Source: Clostridiaceae bacterium (lineage in GTDB: Bacteria > Bacillota > Clostridia > Tissierellales > Sporanaerobacteraceae). Taken from it: a stretch of 64,000 bases of DNA. Shown piece by piece: positions 54,251 through 62,415 of this stretch; the first letter of the stretch is position 1, and every line of letters starts with the position of its first letter. The notes under the pieces are model-generated. The model ran no database searches, was not told the DNA's origin, and was given only the letters and a program-made list of their open reading frames with translations. Position numbers and translations under genes: made by a program. The stretch lies in contig JAHXQP010000018.1 of the NCBI GenBank assembly GCA_019391515.1, positions 41,667 through 105,666 on the forward strand, given 5' to 3'.

Positions 54251-55135
54251 ATGTACAAATCAGGATTTGTAACTATAATTGGTAGACCAAATGTAGGAAA
54301 GTCAACTATATTAAATCATATAATAGGAGAAAAGGTTTCAATTATTTCAAATAAACCTCAGACTACAAGGAATAAAATACAATGTGTTTATACAGAAAAA
54401 GATTATCAAATAGTTTTTTTAGATACACCTGGTATTCACAAACCTAAAAATAGGCTTGGTGAACATATGGTTAAAACATCAAAAAGTACTTTAGGAGAAG
54501 TAGATCTCATTACATTTATGGTTGACAACAATAGAACAATAGATGACTTAGATAGATATATAATATCTCAATTGAAAGGTATCAATACACCTAAAGTGCT
54601 CCTTATAAATAAAATAGATAAAGTGAAAAAAACAGATATTGCTAATTTAATGAATATGTATAAGAAGTTTAATATTTTTGATGATATTATACCTGTATCT
54701 GCAATTAATGGAACTAATATAGAAGAGTATCTAAATACAATTAAAAAAATATTACCAGAGGGACCACAATATTTCCCAGAAGATATGATTACAGACCAAC
54801 CAGAAAGATTTATTATATCAGAACTTATAAGAGAAAAAACACTATACTATCTTCACGAAGAGATTCCTCATGGTATATTTGTATCAATAGATAGTATAAG
54901 GAAAAGGGAAGAAAAAGAAATAATAGATGTATATGCTACTATTTATTGCGAAAAACCTTCTCACAAAGGTATGATTATAGGTAAAAATGGTAGAAAGTTA
55001 AAAGGTATAGGAAAAAGTGCAAGAATAGATATAGAAAGACTTTTAGGTAGCCAAGTAAACCTTCAACTATGGGTTAAAGTAGAAAAAAATTGGAGGGATA
55101 AGGAAAATAAAATAAAATACTTTGGTTACGAATAG
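54251..55135 (+). CDS. era: GTPase Era
   Basis: This 294-residue GTPase binds 16S rRNA and assists 30S assembly. G1 GRPNVGKST, G2 PQTTRNKI, G3 DTPGIHKP, G4 NKID, then the C-terminal KH domain with GMIIGKNGRKLKGIGKSAR. The ATG at 54251 has an AGGAGGAG site; a longer frame begins inside cdd and is rejected. Confidence 0.97.
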   Translation: MYKSGFVTIIGRPNVGKSTILNHIIGEKVSIISNKPQTTRNKIQCVYTEKDYQIVFLDTPGIHKPKNRLGEHMVKTSKSTLGEVDLITFMVDNNRTIDDLDRYIISQLKGINTPKVLLINKIDKVKKTDIANLMNMYKKFNIFDDIIPVSAINGTNIEEYLNTIKKILPEGPQYFPEDMITDQPERFIISELIREKTLYYLHEEIPHGIFVSIDSIRKREEKEIIDVYATIYCEKPSHKGMIIGKNGRKLKGIGKSARIDIERLLGSQVNLQLWVKVEKNWRDKENKIKYFGYE

Positions 55136-55151
55136 TACTAGGAGTGACTAA

Positions 55152-55910
55152 ATGCTTGTAAAATCAGAAGGAATAGTTTTAAGAGAAGTAAAATTTGAAG
55201 AAACAAATAAAATACTCACTATATTTTCTAGAAAATATGGAAAAATCACTGCCATGGCAAGAGGAGCTTTAAGACCAAGAAGTCCTCTTATAGCTAGTAG
55301 TCAGGTTTTCTCATATAGCGATTATAATTTTTATAAGGGAAAAAGCTTTTATCATGTAAATCAAGGAGATATTATAGACTCTTTTTATCCTATTAGAGAG
55401 GATATGAATAGGCTTCTCTACGGAGCATATTTATTAGAGCTTGTAGATTCTTCTACAGTAGAAGAAGTTCCAAGCGAAAAGCTTTTTGAATTATTAAAAA
55501 AAGGCTTAAAAGTACTATCCAGTTTAAACAAAGATTTTTTAAAATTTATTATAGGTTTTGAAATTAAATATATATCTTTTCTAGGTTATAGACCATATTT
55601 AAATAAATGTGTACTATGTGGAGAAGATATAGATGATACATTGAAATTTAGCGTATCTAATGGAGGAGTAATTTGTGAAAGATGTTTTAAATTAGATCCT
55701 AGTAGTAAAAAAATGGATAAGCACATGCTAAACTATCTAAAACAGTTATTATATACACCTCTTGATGCACTAGACGATATAAAAATTCCTAAAGATGTCA
55801 TGATTAAAATACAAGATATTATGGTAAAATATATATTAACCAATATTGAAAAAAACAAATTTTATTCATTAGATTTTATGAAATCTATTAAAAAAAATGG
55901 AGGGTTATAA
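55152..55910 (+). CDS. recO: DNA repair protein RecO
   Basis: This 252-residue protein has an N-terminal OB fold (SEGIVLREVKFEETNKILTIFSRKYGKITAMARGA) and a helical C-terminal domain. That domain has a four-Cys zinc finger: CVLCG at about 155 and ICERCF at about 175. RecO loads RecA onto SSB-coated DNA with RecR. era-recO is a standard order. TAGGAGTGA ribosome binding site. Confidence 0.95.
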   Translation: MLVKSEGIVLREVKFEETNKILTIFSRKYGKITAMARGALRPRSPLIASSQVFSYSDYNFYKGKSFYHVNQGDIIDSFYPIREDMNRLLYGAYLLELVDSSTVEEVPSEKLFELLKKGLKVLSSLNKDFLKFIIGFEIKYISFLGYRPYLNKCVLCGEDIDDTLKFSVSNGGVICERCFKLDPSSKKMDKHMLNYLKQLLYTPLDALDDIKIPKDVMIKIQDIMVKYILTNIEKNKFYSLDFMKSIKKNGGL

Positions 55911-55911
55911 A

Positions 55912-56358
55912 ATGGATACATCTTTAGATAAAATTGATATGATAGTGGAAAGGACTGGGGTTAGTTACAAAGAAGCAAAGGAAGCCTTAGAAAAAAATAA
56001 CGGTGATGTATTGGAAGCTATAATATATATTGAAAATCAAAATAAGAGCTTTACAGAAAATATGGGAGATAAAGGGGAAAAACTATTAGATAAGTTAAAG
56101 GAATATGTAAGGAAAGGCAATGTAACTAAAATTATAATAAAAAAAGATGGAGAAACTATAATGAATATTCCCGTATCTGCTGGAACAATAGGTACCATTC
56201 TAGCTCCGCAAATAGCCCTATTGGGATTTAGTGCAGCCCTTCTTTCTAAATGCACATTTGAGATAGTAAAAGAAGATGGAGAAACAGTCAATATAAATGA
56301 GGCAGTAGAAAAAGAATTCTATAAAAGTAAAGGTTCTGCCAATAAAGAGGATAGGTAG
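55912..56358 (+). CDS. UBA-like and DUF4342 domain protein
   Basis: This protein of about 148 residues has an N-terminal UBA/NAC-like helical bundle (DMIVERTGVSYKEAKEALEKNNGDVLEAIIYI). The second part (VTKIIIKKDGETIMNIPVSAGTIGTILAPQIALLGFSAALLSKCTFEIV) matches DUF4342. The hydrophobic stretch may touch the membrane. UBA-like domains of this sort bind elongation factors or nascent chains in other proteins; the function here is unknown. The ATG at 55912 follows the recO stop with GGAGGGTT upstream. Confidence 0.82.
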   Translation: MDTSLDKIDMIVERTGVSYKEAKEALEKNNGDVLEAIIYIENQNKSFTENMGDKGEKLLDKLKEYVRKGNVTKIIIKKDGETIMNIPVSAGTIGTILAPQIALLGFSAALLSKCTFEIVKEDGETVNINEAVEKEFYKSKGSANKEDR

Positions 56359-56374
56359 GAGCTTTAAATCTATA

Positions 56375-56403
56375 TTGACAATAAAGATTTTTTTTGCTAG
56401 ATT
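56375..56403 (+). promoter_or_regulatory. Sigma-A-type promoter of glyQS
   Basis: TTGACA at 56375-56380, a 17-base spacer, and TAGATT at 56398-56403, before the T-box leader. Confidence 0.7.
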
Positions 56404-56419
56404 ATTAACTATAGGTTAA

Positions 56420-56620
56420 TTAATAACTATATGCTGTGAAGAAGAAGGTAATCAATATATATTATAATAGCGAGCTAGGGATGGTGAAAGCCTAGTATAA
56501 TAGATTGGTGAAAGGCACTTCTGAGCATATACAATTGAGGGAATACCTTGATTAGGTATTAAGTAGGGTGGAACCGCGGAAGTAACCTTTCGTCCCTATA
56601 GGGATGTAAAGGTTTTTTTA
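56420..56620 (+). promoter_or_regulatory. T-box riboswitch, glycine specifier GGC
   Basis: The leader contains the 14-base T-box AGGGTGGAACCGCG at 56565-56578. Stem I can be drawn from ATATGCTGTGAAGAAG (about 56430) and its partner CTTCTGAGCATATA (about 56518-56531). The specifier loop between them holds GGC at 56514-56516, a glycine codon, matching the downstream glycyl-tRNA synthetase. Uncharged tRNA-Gly would stabilise the antiterminator. The terminator is AACCTTT/AAAGGTT with an inner TCCCT/AGGGA stem at 56584-56613 and a T-run. This covers the 307-base gap before glyQ. Confidence 0.95.
56584..56617 (+). terminator. T-box-controlled intrinsic terminator
   Basis: AACCTTT pairs with AAAGGTT, enclosing TCCCT/AGGGA, followed by a T-run. 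It competes with the antiterminator formed around the T-box sequence. Confidence 0.88.
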
Positions 56621-56665
56621 TGTTTATAATTAATAATACGAACTAAGATCAAGGAGGTCAAGAAA

Positions 56666-57553
56666 ATGTATTTTCAGGACTTGATACTGACATTACTTCA
56701 ATATTGGGGAAGTAAGGGCTGTATAATATTGGAACCCTATGATATAGAAAAAGGAGCAGGAACTATGAATCCTCATACTTTTCTAAGGGCTTTGGGACCA
56801 GAACCTTGGAAGGTAGTTTATGTAGAACCTTCAAGAAGACCAGCAGATGCCAGATATGGTGAAAATCCAAATAGGGTTTATCAGCATCATCAATTGCAAG
56901 TAATACTAAAGCCTTCTCCAGAAGATGTTCAGGATCTTTATTTAAATAGTTTAAAAGCAATAGGAATTGAACCATTAAAACATGATATAAGGTTTGTAGA
57001 AGATAATTGGGAAGCTCCTACATTAGGTGCTTGGGGCTTAGGTTGGGAAGTGTGGCTAGATGGAATGGAAATCACTCAATTTACATATTTTCAACAAATC
57101 GGTAGTATAAACTGTGATTTAGAATCCGCAGAGCTTACCTATGGACTAGAGAGAATAGCCATGTATCTTCAAGATGTGGACAATATATTTGATATTGAAT
57201 GGTGTGAAGGAATAAAATATGGAGAGATATTTAAACAAGCAGAATATGAACAATCTGTCTATAGCTTTGAAAAAGCTAGCATAGAAAATCTTACAACACT
57301 ATTCAATATGTATGAAGAAGAAGCTCAAAGGGCAATTGAAGGGGATTTAGTAATTCCAGGCTATGACTATGTGCTAAAATGTTCCCATGTATTCAATGTA
57401 TTAGATGCAAGAGGTGCTATTTCTGTAACAGAAAGAACCCATTATATAAGTAGGGTTAGGAATTTAGCAAAAATAGTAGCTCAAAAACATTTAGAAAAAA
57501 GAGAAAAATTAGGATATCCTCTTCTAAAACAGGGAGGTGTATCTAATGAATAG
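56666..57553 (+). CDS. glyQ: Glycyl-tRNA synthetase alpha subunit
   Basis: This 295-residue class II aminoacylation subunit of the alpha2-beta2 enzyme begins [19 protein letters not shown]. It contains [39 protein letters not shown] and [30 protein letters not shown] ribosome binding site after the T-box. Overlaps glyS by 8 bases. Confidence 0.98.
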   Translation: MYFQDLILTLLQYWGSKGCIILEPYDIEKGAGTMNPHTFLRALGPEPWKVVYVEPSRRPADARYGENPNRVYQHHQLQVILKPSPEDVQDLYLNSLKAIGIEPLKHDIRFVEDNWEAPTLGAWGLGWEVWLDGMEITQFTYFQQIGSINCDLESAELTYGLERIAMYLQDVDNIFDIEWCEGIKYGEIFKQAEYEQSVYSFEKASIENLTTLFNMYEEEAQRAIEGDLVIPGYDYVLKCSHVFNVLDARGAISVTERTHYISRVRNLAKIVAQKHLEKREKLGYPLLKQGGVSNE

Positions 57554-59624
57554 ATACTTATTAGAGATAGGAGTAGAGGAGCTGCCAGCTAGATTTGTTA
57601 AAACTACTTTAGATCAAATGAAAAAATATATATTACAAAAATTAAATGAAAAAAGGATACCATTTGACGATATAAAACTTTATTCAACTCCAAGAAGGTT
57701 GGCACTACTTATAGAGGGTCTTCCACAAAAACAAGAAGACCTAGAAAAAGAAGTAAAAGGGCCTTCAAAGAAAATAGCTTTTGATGAAGAAGGAAATCCA
57801 ACAAAAGCTTTAGAAGGTTTTATGAACGGCCAAGGAGTAGCTTTGAAAGATATATTTACAAAAGAGCATAATAATGTAGAATATATATTTGCAAATAAAA
57901 TAGAAAAAGGTAGATCGGTTGAAGAAATTTTAAAAGATAGTATGCCAGATATGATAAAATCTATTTCTTTCCCTAAATCTATGAAATGGGGAGGAAAAAA
58001 CCTACGTTTTGCAAGACCAATTAGATGGTTATTATCTTTATTTAATGATAGAGTATTAGAATTTAACTTAGAAGGAATAGTAGCAGCCAATATAACGAGA
58101 GGACATAGATTTTTAGGAAGCAGCCATATAGAAATAAACAATATAGATGAATATTTTACTTCTATTAAAGATAATTATGTAATGATAGATAGAAATCAAA
58201 GAAAAGAAAAAATAAAATATGGTTGTGAAAAATTAGCAAGGGAAAAAGGCGGAAATCTATTATTTGATGAAGAACTACTAGACGAAATAACCAATATAGT
58301 TGAATATCCAACACCTATGATAGGAAGAATAAAAGAAGAATATCTAGATTTGCCCAAAGAAGTTTTAATAACACCTATGAAAGAACATCAAAGATATTTT
58401 CCTGTAGTAGATGACAAAGGCAGACTCCTTCCATATTTTATAACTGTAAGAAATGGAAATGAAGAGTATTTAGATATAGTAGTAAAAGGGAATGAAAAAG
58501 TATTAGGAGCAAGATTAGAAGATGCTAAGTTCTTCTACTATGAAGATATAAAACAGCCTTTAGAAAATTACGTAGAAAACTTAAAGGATATAGTATTCCA
58601 AGAAAAATTAGGTACCCTATATGATAAAACTATGAGGGTACAGAAATTAGCAGGAAAAATAGGCAGTTATCTAGAAGTAGGAGAAGAGACTAAGAAAAAT
58701 ATAGAAAGAGCAGGATATCTTTCAAAATCAGATTTGGTAACCAATATGGTTGGTGAGTTTTCAGAGCTTCAAGGTATAATGGGAAGAGAATATGCGGCTG
58801 AATCAGGAGAAAATGAAATAACAAGTTTAGCAATATATGAGCAATATTTACCTAGGTTTTCTAATGATGAACTTCCAACAACAACAGCAGGAGCTATCCT
58901 AAGTATAGGAGATAAGTTAGATACAATAGCTGGTATTTTTGCAATAGGTATCCAACCTACAGGTTCTCAAGACCCTTATGGTTTAAGAAGGCAAGCTCTA
59001 GGTATAATAAATATAATATTAGATAAAAAACTTAATCTTTCTTTAGAAGAATTGGTAGACTTTGCGTTATATATCTACGTAGAAGAAAATGGTTTAGCTT
59101 TTGACTATTATAAAGTAAAAGATGAGATACTAAACTTCTTTGATGGAAGAATAAAGAATATGTTCATAGATATGGGTATAAGATATGATGTAGTTGAAGC
59201 CATATTGGGAACAGATATTAACGATGTTTTTGATTTGAAATTAAGGGCAGATAAATTGAATCTATGGCTAGATAAAGAAGGTTTAAGTGAAGTTTTATCA
59301 GCTTTTAATAGGGTAAAAACTTTAGCAGAAAAAGCAGAAACTGATGAAGTGAAAAGAGAATTGTTAGTAGAGGAAGAGGAAATAAACCTTTATGAAACAT
59401 TTAATTCTGTAGAAGAAAAAGTAAAAGACTCTTTGAACAGGAAAGAGTATGACAAGGCTTTAGATTATATGGTTTCACTGAAAGAGCCTATAGATCAGTT
59501 CTTTGACAATGTTATGGTTATGGTAGAAGATGAAGAGTTGAAAAACAATAGGCTAGGATTAGTCAAACAAATTTCAAATACTATGCTCTTAATCTGTGAC
59601 CTATCCAAAATAATGAATAAATAA
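57546..59624 (+). CDS. glyS: Glycyl-tRNA synthetase beta subunit
   Basis: This 692-residue tRNA-binding beta subunit begins [24 protein letters not shown]. It contains [40 protein letters not shown] and the HD-like core ([27 protein letters not shown]). ATG at 57546 with GGGAGGTG 8 bases upstream; an in-frame GTG at 57537 lies inside that site. Terminator follows. Confidence 0.97.
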   Translation: MNRYLLEIGVEELPARFVKTTLDQMKKYILQKLNEKRIPFDDIKLYSTPRRLALLIEGLPQKQEDLEKEVKGPSKKIAFDEEGNPTKALEGFMNGQGVALKDIFTKEHNNVEYIFANKIEKGRSVEEILKDSMPDMIKSISFPKSMKWGGKNLRFARPIRWLLSLFNDRVLEFNLEGIVAANITRGHRFLGSSHIEINNIDEYFTSIKDNYVMIDRNQRKEKIKYGCEKLAREKGGNLLFDEELLDEITNIVEYPTPMIGRIKEEYLDLPKEVLITPMKEHQRYFPVVDDKGRLLPYFITVRNGNEEYLDIVVKGNEKVLGARLEDAKFFYYEDIKQPLENYVENLKDIVFQEKLGTLYDKTMRVQKLAGKIGSYLEVGEETKKNIERAGYLSKSDLVTNMVGEFSELQGIMGREYAAESGENEITSLAIYEQYLPRFSNDELPTTTAGAILSIGDKLDTIAGIFAIGIQPTGSQDPYGLRRQALGIINIILDKKLNLSLEELVDFALYIYVEENGLAFDYYKVKDEILNFFDGRIKNMFIDMGIRYDVVEAILGTDINDVFDLKLRADKLNLWLDKEGLSEVLSAFNRVKTLAEKAETDEVKRELLVEEEEINLYETFNSVEEKVKDSLNRKEYDKALDYMVSLKEPIDQFFDNVMVMVEDEELKNNRLGLVKQISNTMLLICDLSKIMNK

Positions 59625-59625
59625 T

Positions 59626-59648
59626 GCCCACTACAGTGGGCTTGTTTT
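59626..59648 (+). terminator. Terminator after glyS
   Basis: GCCCACT (59626-59632) pairs with AGTGGGC (59635-59641), followed by TTGTTTT. Confidence 0.78.
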
Positions 59649-59670
59649 AAATACCCATTGCATGTAAGGG

Positions 59671-60318
59671 GTGGTGATTAATATTCAATTAAGTGAGAGA
59701 CAAGAAAAAATAATAGATATAGTTAAAAATGGCCAACCTATAACAGGAGAAGCTATAGCAAAACATTTGAAATTAACAAGGGCTACAATAAGACCAGATT
59801 TGGCAATATTAACTATGTCTGGTATACTAGATGCTCGACCAAAAGTAGGGTATTTTTATACAGGAAAGACTGCTCTAAGCTTCGTATCAGAAAGTATTAG
59901 AAAGATAAATGTATCAGAGATAAAATCTATTCCTGTAGCTATAGATGAAGAAACTAGTATATATGATGCCATAGTAACCCTTTTTCTAGAAGATGTAAGT
60001 ACTATATTTGTAACATCTAATGGATATTTAACAGGTGTAGTATCTAGGAAAGATTTTCTTAAAAATGCTATAGGGGGAATGGACTTAAATAAAATACCTG
60101 TAGGTGTAATAATGACAAGAATGCCTAATATTGTAACCATAACTCCAGATGAAAGTGTACTAAATGCAGCTATAAAATTGATTGACCATGAAGTAGATTC
60201 TATACCTGTAGTAGAAGAGATTAAAGTAGATGAAGAGAAAAAAGAATATAAGATTATTGGAAGATTATCAAAAACTAATATTACCCGATTATTTGTAGAA
60301 CTTGGGGAAAGTGATTAA
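59671..60318 (+). CDS. ccpN: CcpN-like transcriptional regulator with HTH and two CBS domains
   Basis: This protein of about 215 residues has an N-terminal winged HTH (LSERQEKIIDIVKNGQPITGEAIAKHLKLTRATIRPDL) and two CBS domains from about 80 to 210. CcpN in Bacillus represses gluconeogenic genes and is encoded beside the PPDK regulator homologue, as here. The start is GTG at 59671 or 59674; both lie close to AAGGGG, so the exact start is uncertain. The effector is probably an adenine nucleotide (CBS domains); inference. Confidence 0.9.
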   Translation: MVINIQLSERQEKIIDIVKNGQPITGEAIAKHLKLTRATIRPDLAILTMSGILDARPKVGYFYTGKTALSFVSESIRKINVSEIKSIPVAIDEETSIYDAIVTLFLEDVSTIFVTSNGYLTGVVSRKDFLKNAIGGMDLNKIPVGVIMTRMPNIVTITPDESVLNAAIKLIDHEVDSIPVVEEIKVDEEKKEYKIIGRLSKTNITRLFVELGESD

Positions 60319-60330
60319 GGGGGTAGTTTT

Positions 60331-61149
60331 ATGGACACTAATGTAGTAATCTATGTATTATCAGACTCTATTGGTGAGACAGGAGAGCAGGTAGCTAGAG
60401 CTGCAGCCAGTCAATTTAATTCAGGAAAGTATGAAATAAGGAGATTTCCCTATATAACTGATGAAGATCAGATTGTAGAAGTTTTTGAAGAAGCAAAAGA
60501 AGAAAAAAGCATAATAGTTTTTACAGTTGTTATCGAAAGATTAAAAAGATTTATCGTTATGAAAGCAAAACAATATGGAATACTCGCTGTAGACTTGATG
60601 ACTCCAGTTTTAGATTCCATAGAAACTGTAGTAGGTTTCCAACCCAAACGAGAATCAGGGCTTATAAGAAGGTTAGATGAACAATATTTTAAAAAGGTAG
60701 AAGCCGTTGAATTTGCAGTTAAATATGATGATGGAAAAGATACTAGAGGTATTAAAAAAGCAGATATTATATTGGTAGGGGTATCTAGAACTTCAAAAAC
60801 CCCTTTAAGTATGTATTTAGCCCATAAACATTATAAAGTAGCTAACGTACCTTTAGTTCCAGAGGTACCAGCACCAGATGAGTTGTTTGAAAAAGATACT
60901 AAAAGGGTTTTTGGACTTATAGCAAATCCTTTTAAACTAAATGAAATAAGGCAGGAAAGATTAAGGTCTTTAGGACTTAGCAATAATGCAAATTATGCTA
61001 GTATAGGCAGAATAGAACAAGAATTGGAATATTCTAAGCAAATAATGGAAAGACTACAATGTAAAGTTATAGATGTTTCAAATAAAGCAGTAGAAGAAAC
61101 AGCAGGTATTATAATAGATATAATGAAAGAAAACTTTGGTGAAAATTAG
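60331..61149 (+). CDS. ppsR: Pyruvate, phosphate dikinase regulatory protein (kinase/phosphorylase)
   Basis: This 272-residue DUF299 protein switches PPDK (or PEP synthase) off and on by ADP-dependent phosphorylation and Pi-dependent dephosphorylation of a Thr. The P-loop-like motif GVSRTSKTPLSMYLAHKHYKVANVPLVPEV and the start VVIYVLSDSIGETGEQVARAA are typical. Its target enzyme is not encoded in the window. It follows the CcpN-like gene by 12 bases with an AAGGGGG site. Confidence 0.95.
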   Translation: MDTNVVIYVLSDSIGETGEQVARAAASQFNSGKYEIRRFPYITDEDQIVEVFEEAKEEKSIIVFTVVIERLKRFIVMKAKQYGILAVDLMTPVLDSIETVVGFQPKRESGLIRRLDEQYFKKVEAVEFAVKYDDGKDTRGIKKADIILVGVSRTSKTPLSMYLAHKHYKVANVPLVPEVPAPDELFEKDTKRVFGLIANPFKLNEIRQERLRSLGLSNNANYASIGRIEQELEYSKQIMERLQCKVIDVSNKAVEETAGIIIDIMKENFGEN

Positions 61150-61156
61150 TTAAAGT

Positions 61157-61187
61157 AGAAGTGTTGTTATAACAGCACTTCTTTTTA
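61157..61187 (+). terminator. Terminator after ppsR
   Basis: AGAAGTG and inner TGTT pair with AACA and CACTTCT (one internal mismatch), followed by TTTTTA. Confidence 0.82.
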
Positions 61188-61299
61188 TGTTAAATGTTTT
61201 TATAAAAAAACTTATAAAAATAAAGGATTATGAACAATTTTGTTGTATATATAATAACAACGCCAATTTTAAGAAGTAATAAAAAGGGGTATATAAAAC

Positions 61300-62316
61300 A
61301 TGGATATTAGGTTAAAAACAGAACAAATGGAGAGAAAAGTTCTTTCAAAATATGCCACTTTAAGTTCACAAACAGAAGGAAGAACTGTAAAAGAGGATAA
61401 GTGTGAAATAAGGACTGATTTCCAGAGAGATAGAGATAGAATCATACATTCAAAAGCCTTTCGAAGGTTGAAACATAAAACACAAGTATTTATAGCCCCT
61501 GAAGGAGACCATTATCGAACTAGACTTACTCATACATTAGAGGTATCACAGATATCTAGAACTATTTCTAGAGCTTTAAGATTAAATGAAGATTTAACAG
61601 AGGCAATTGCACTAGGACATGATTTAGGACATACGCCATTTGGCCATACAGGAGAAAATGTATTGAACAGTCTTCATCCCAATGGATTTAGACATAATGA
61701 ACAGAGTTTAAGAGTAGTAGATTTTCTTGAGCATAATGAGAAAAGACAAGGACTTAATTTAACTTATGAAGTAAGAAATGGTATATACTGTCATACTGGT
61801 GAGAAAGATCCAGAGTTTTTGGAAGGGGTAGTAGTAAGGCAAGCAGATAGAATAGCGTATATAAATCATGATATAGACGATGCTGTAAGAGCCAATGTAA
61901 TTTCTGTAAAAGACCTACCTAAAGAATGTGTGCAAATTTTAGGGAAAAGCCATGGAGAAAGAATCAATACTATGATATTGGATATAATTAGAAATAGCAT
62001 AGATGAAAAATGGGTATCTATGAGTAAAGAGATAGATAAATATACAAATAAATTAAGAAAATTTATGTTTGATAAAGTATATCTAGACAACCATGCAAAA
62101 TCAGAAGAAAAAAAGGCAGAATATATTATTGAAGAGCTATATAAATATTATTTAAAAAATCCAGACAATCTTCCTTATGAGCATAAAAAAATTTATAAAG
62201 ATAAAAGCTTTTCAAAAGAGGATATGGTCTGTGACTATATAGCAGGAATGACAGATAGATATGCAATAAATCTGTTTTATAATATTTTTATACCTAAACC
62301 GTGGAAAAAATATTAA
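61300..62316 (+). CDS. dgt: dGTPase-like HD-domain deoxynucleotide triphosphohydrolase
   Basis: This 338-residue protein begins with the dGTPase-like motif CEIRTDFQRDRDRIIHSKAFRRLKHKTQVF. The HD core follows: RTRLTHTLEVSQISRTISRAL and ALGHDLGHTPFGHTGE, with the distal IAYINHDIDDA. The family removes triphosphate from dNTPs; the preferred substrate cannot be told from sequence. A TATAAT at 61250-61255 lies inside an imperfect GTTGT/ACAAC palindrome. dgt-dnaG-rpoD is a common clostridial order. AAAGGGGT ribosome binding site. Confidence 0.94.
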   Translation: MDIRLKTEQMERKVLSKYATLSSQTEGRTVKEDKCEIRTDFQRDRDRIIHSKAFRRLKHKTQVFIAPEGDHYRTRLTHTLEVSQISRTISRALRLNEDLTEAIALGHDLGHTPFGHTGENVLNSLHPNGFRHNEQSLRVVDFLEHNEKRQGLNLTYEVRNGIYCHTGEKDPEFLEGVVVRQADRIAYINHDIDDAVRANVISVKDLPKECVQILGKSHGERINTMILDIIRNSIDEKWVSMSKEIDKYTNKLRKFMFDKVYLDNHAKSEEKKAEYIIEELYKYYLKNPDNLPYEHKKIYKDKSFSKEDMVCDYIAGMTDRYAINLFYNIFIPKPWKKY

Positions 62317-62339
62317 AAAAAGAAGGAAAACAAGAAGAT

Positions 62340-62367
62340 TTGTCGAATATTATTTGTCGGATATAAT
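62340..62367 (+). promoter_or_regulatory. Promoter of dnaG with repeated TTTGTCG element
   Basis: TTGTCG at 62340-62345, a 16-base spacer, and TATAAT at 62362-62367. A second TTTGTCG directly before the -10 makes a direct repeat of TTTGTCGxATAT. A 7-bp hairpin (TTACTTC/GAAGTAA, 62382-62403) follows in the leader, close to the dnaG ribosome binding site. Confidence 0.6.
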
Positions 62368-62415
62368 TATTATTTTTGTATTTACTTCTTATATTGGAAG
62401 TAAGGGTGATTTATT

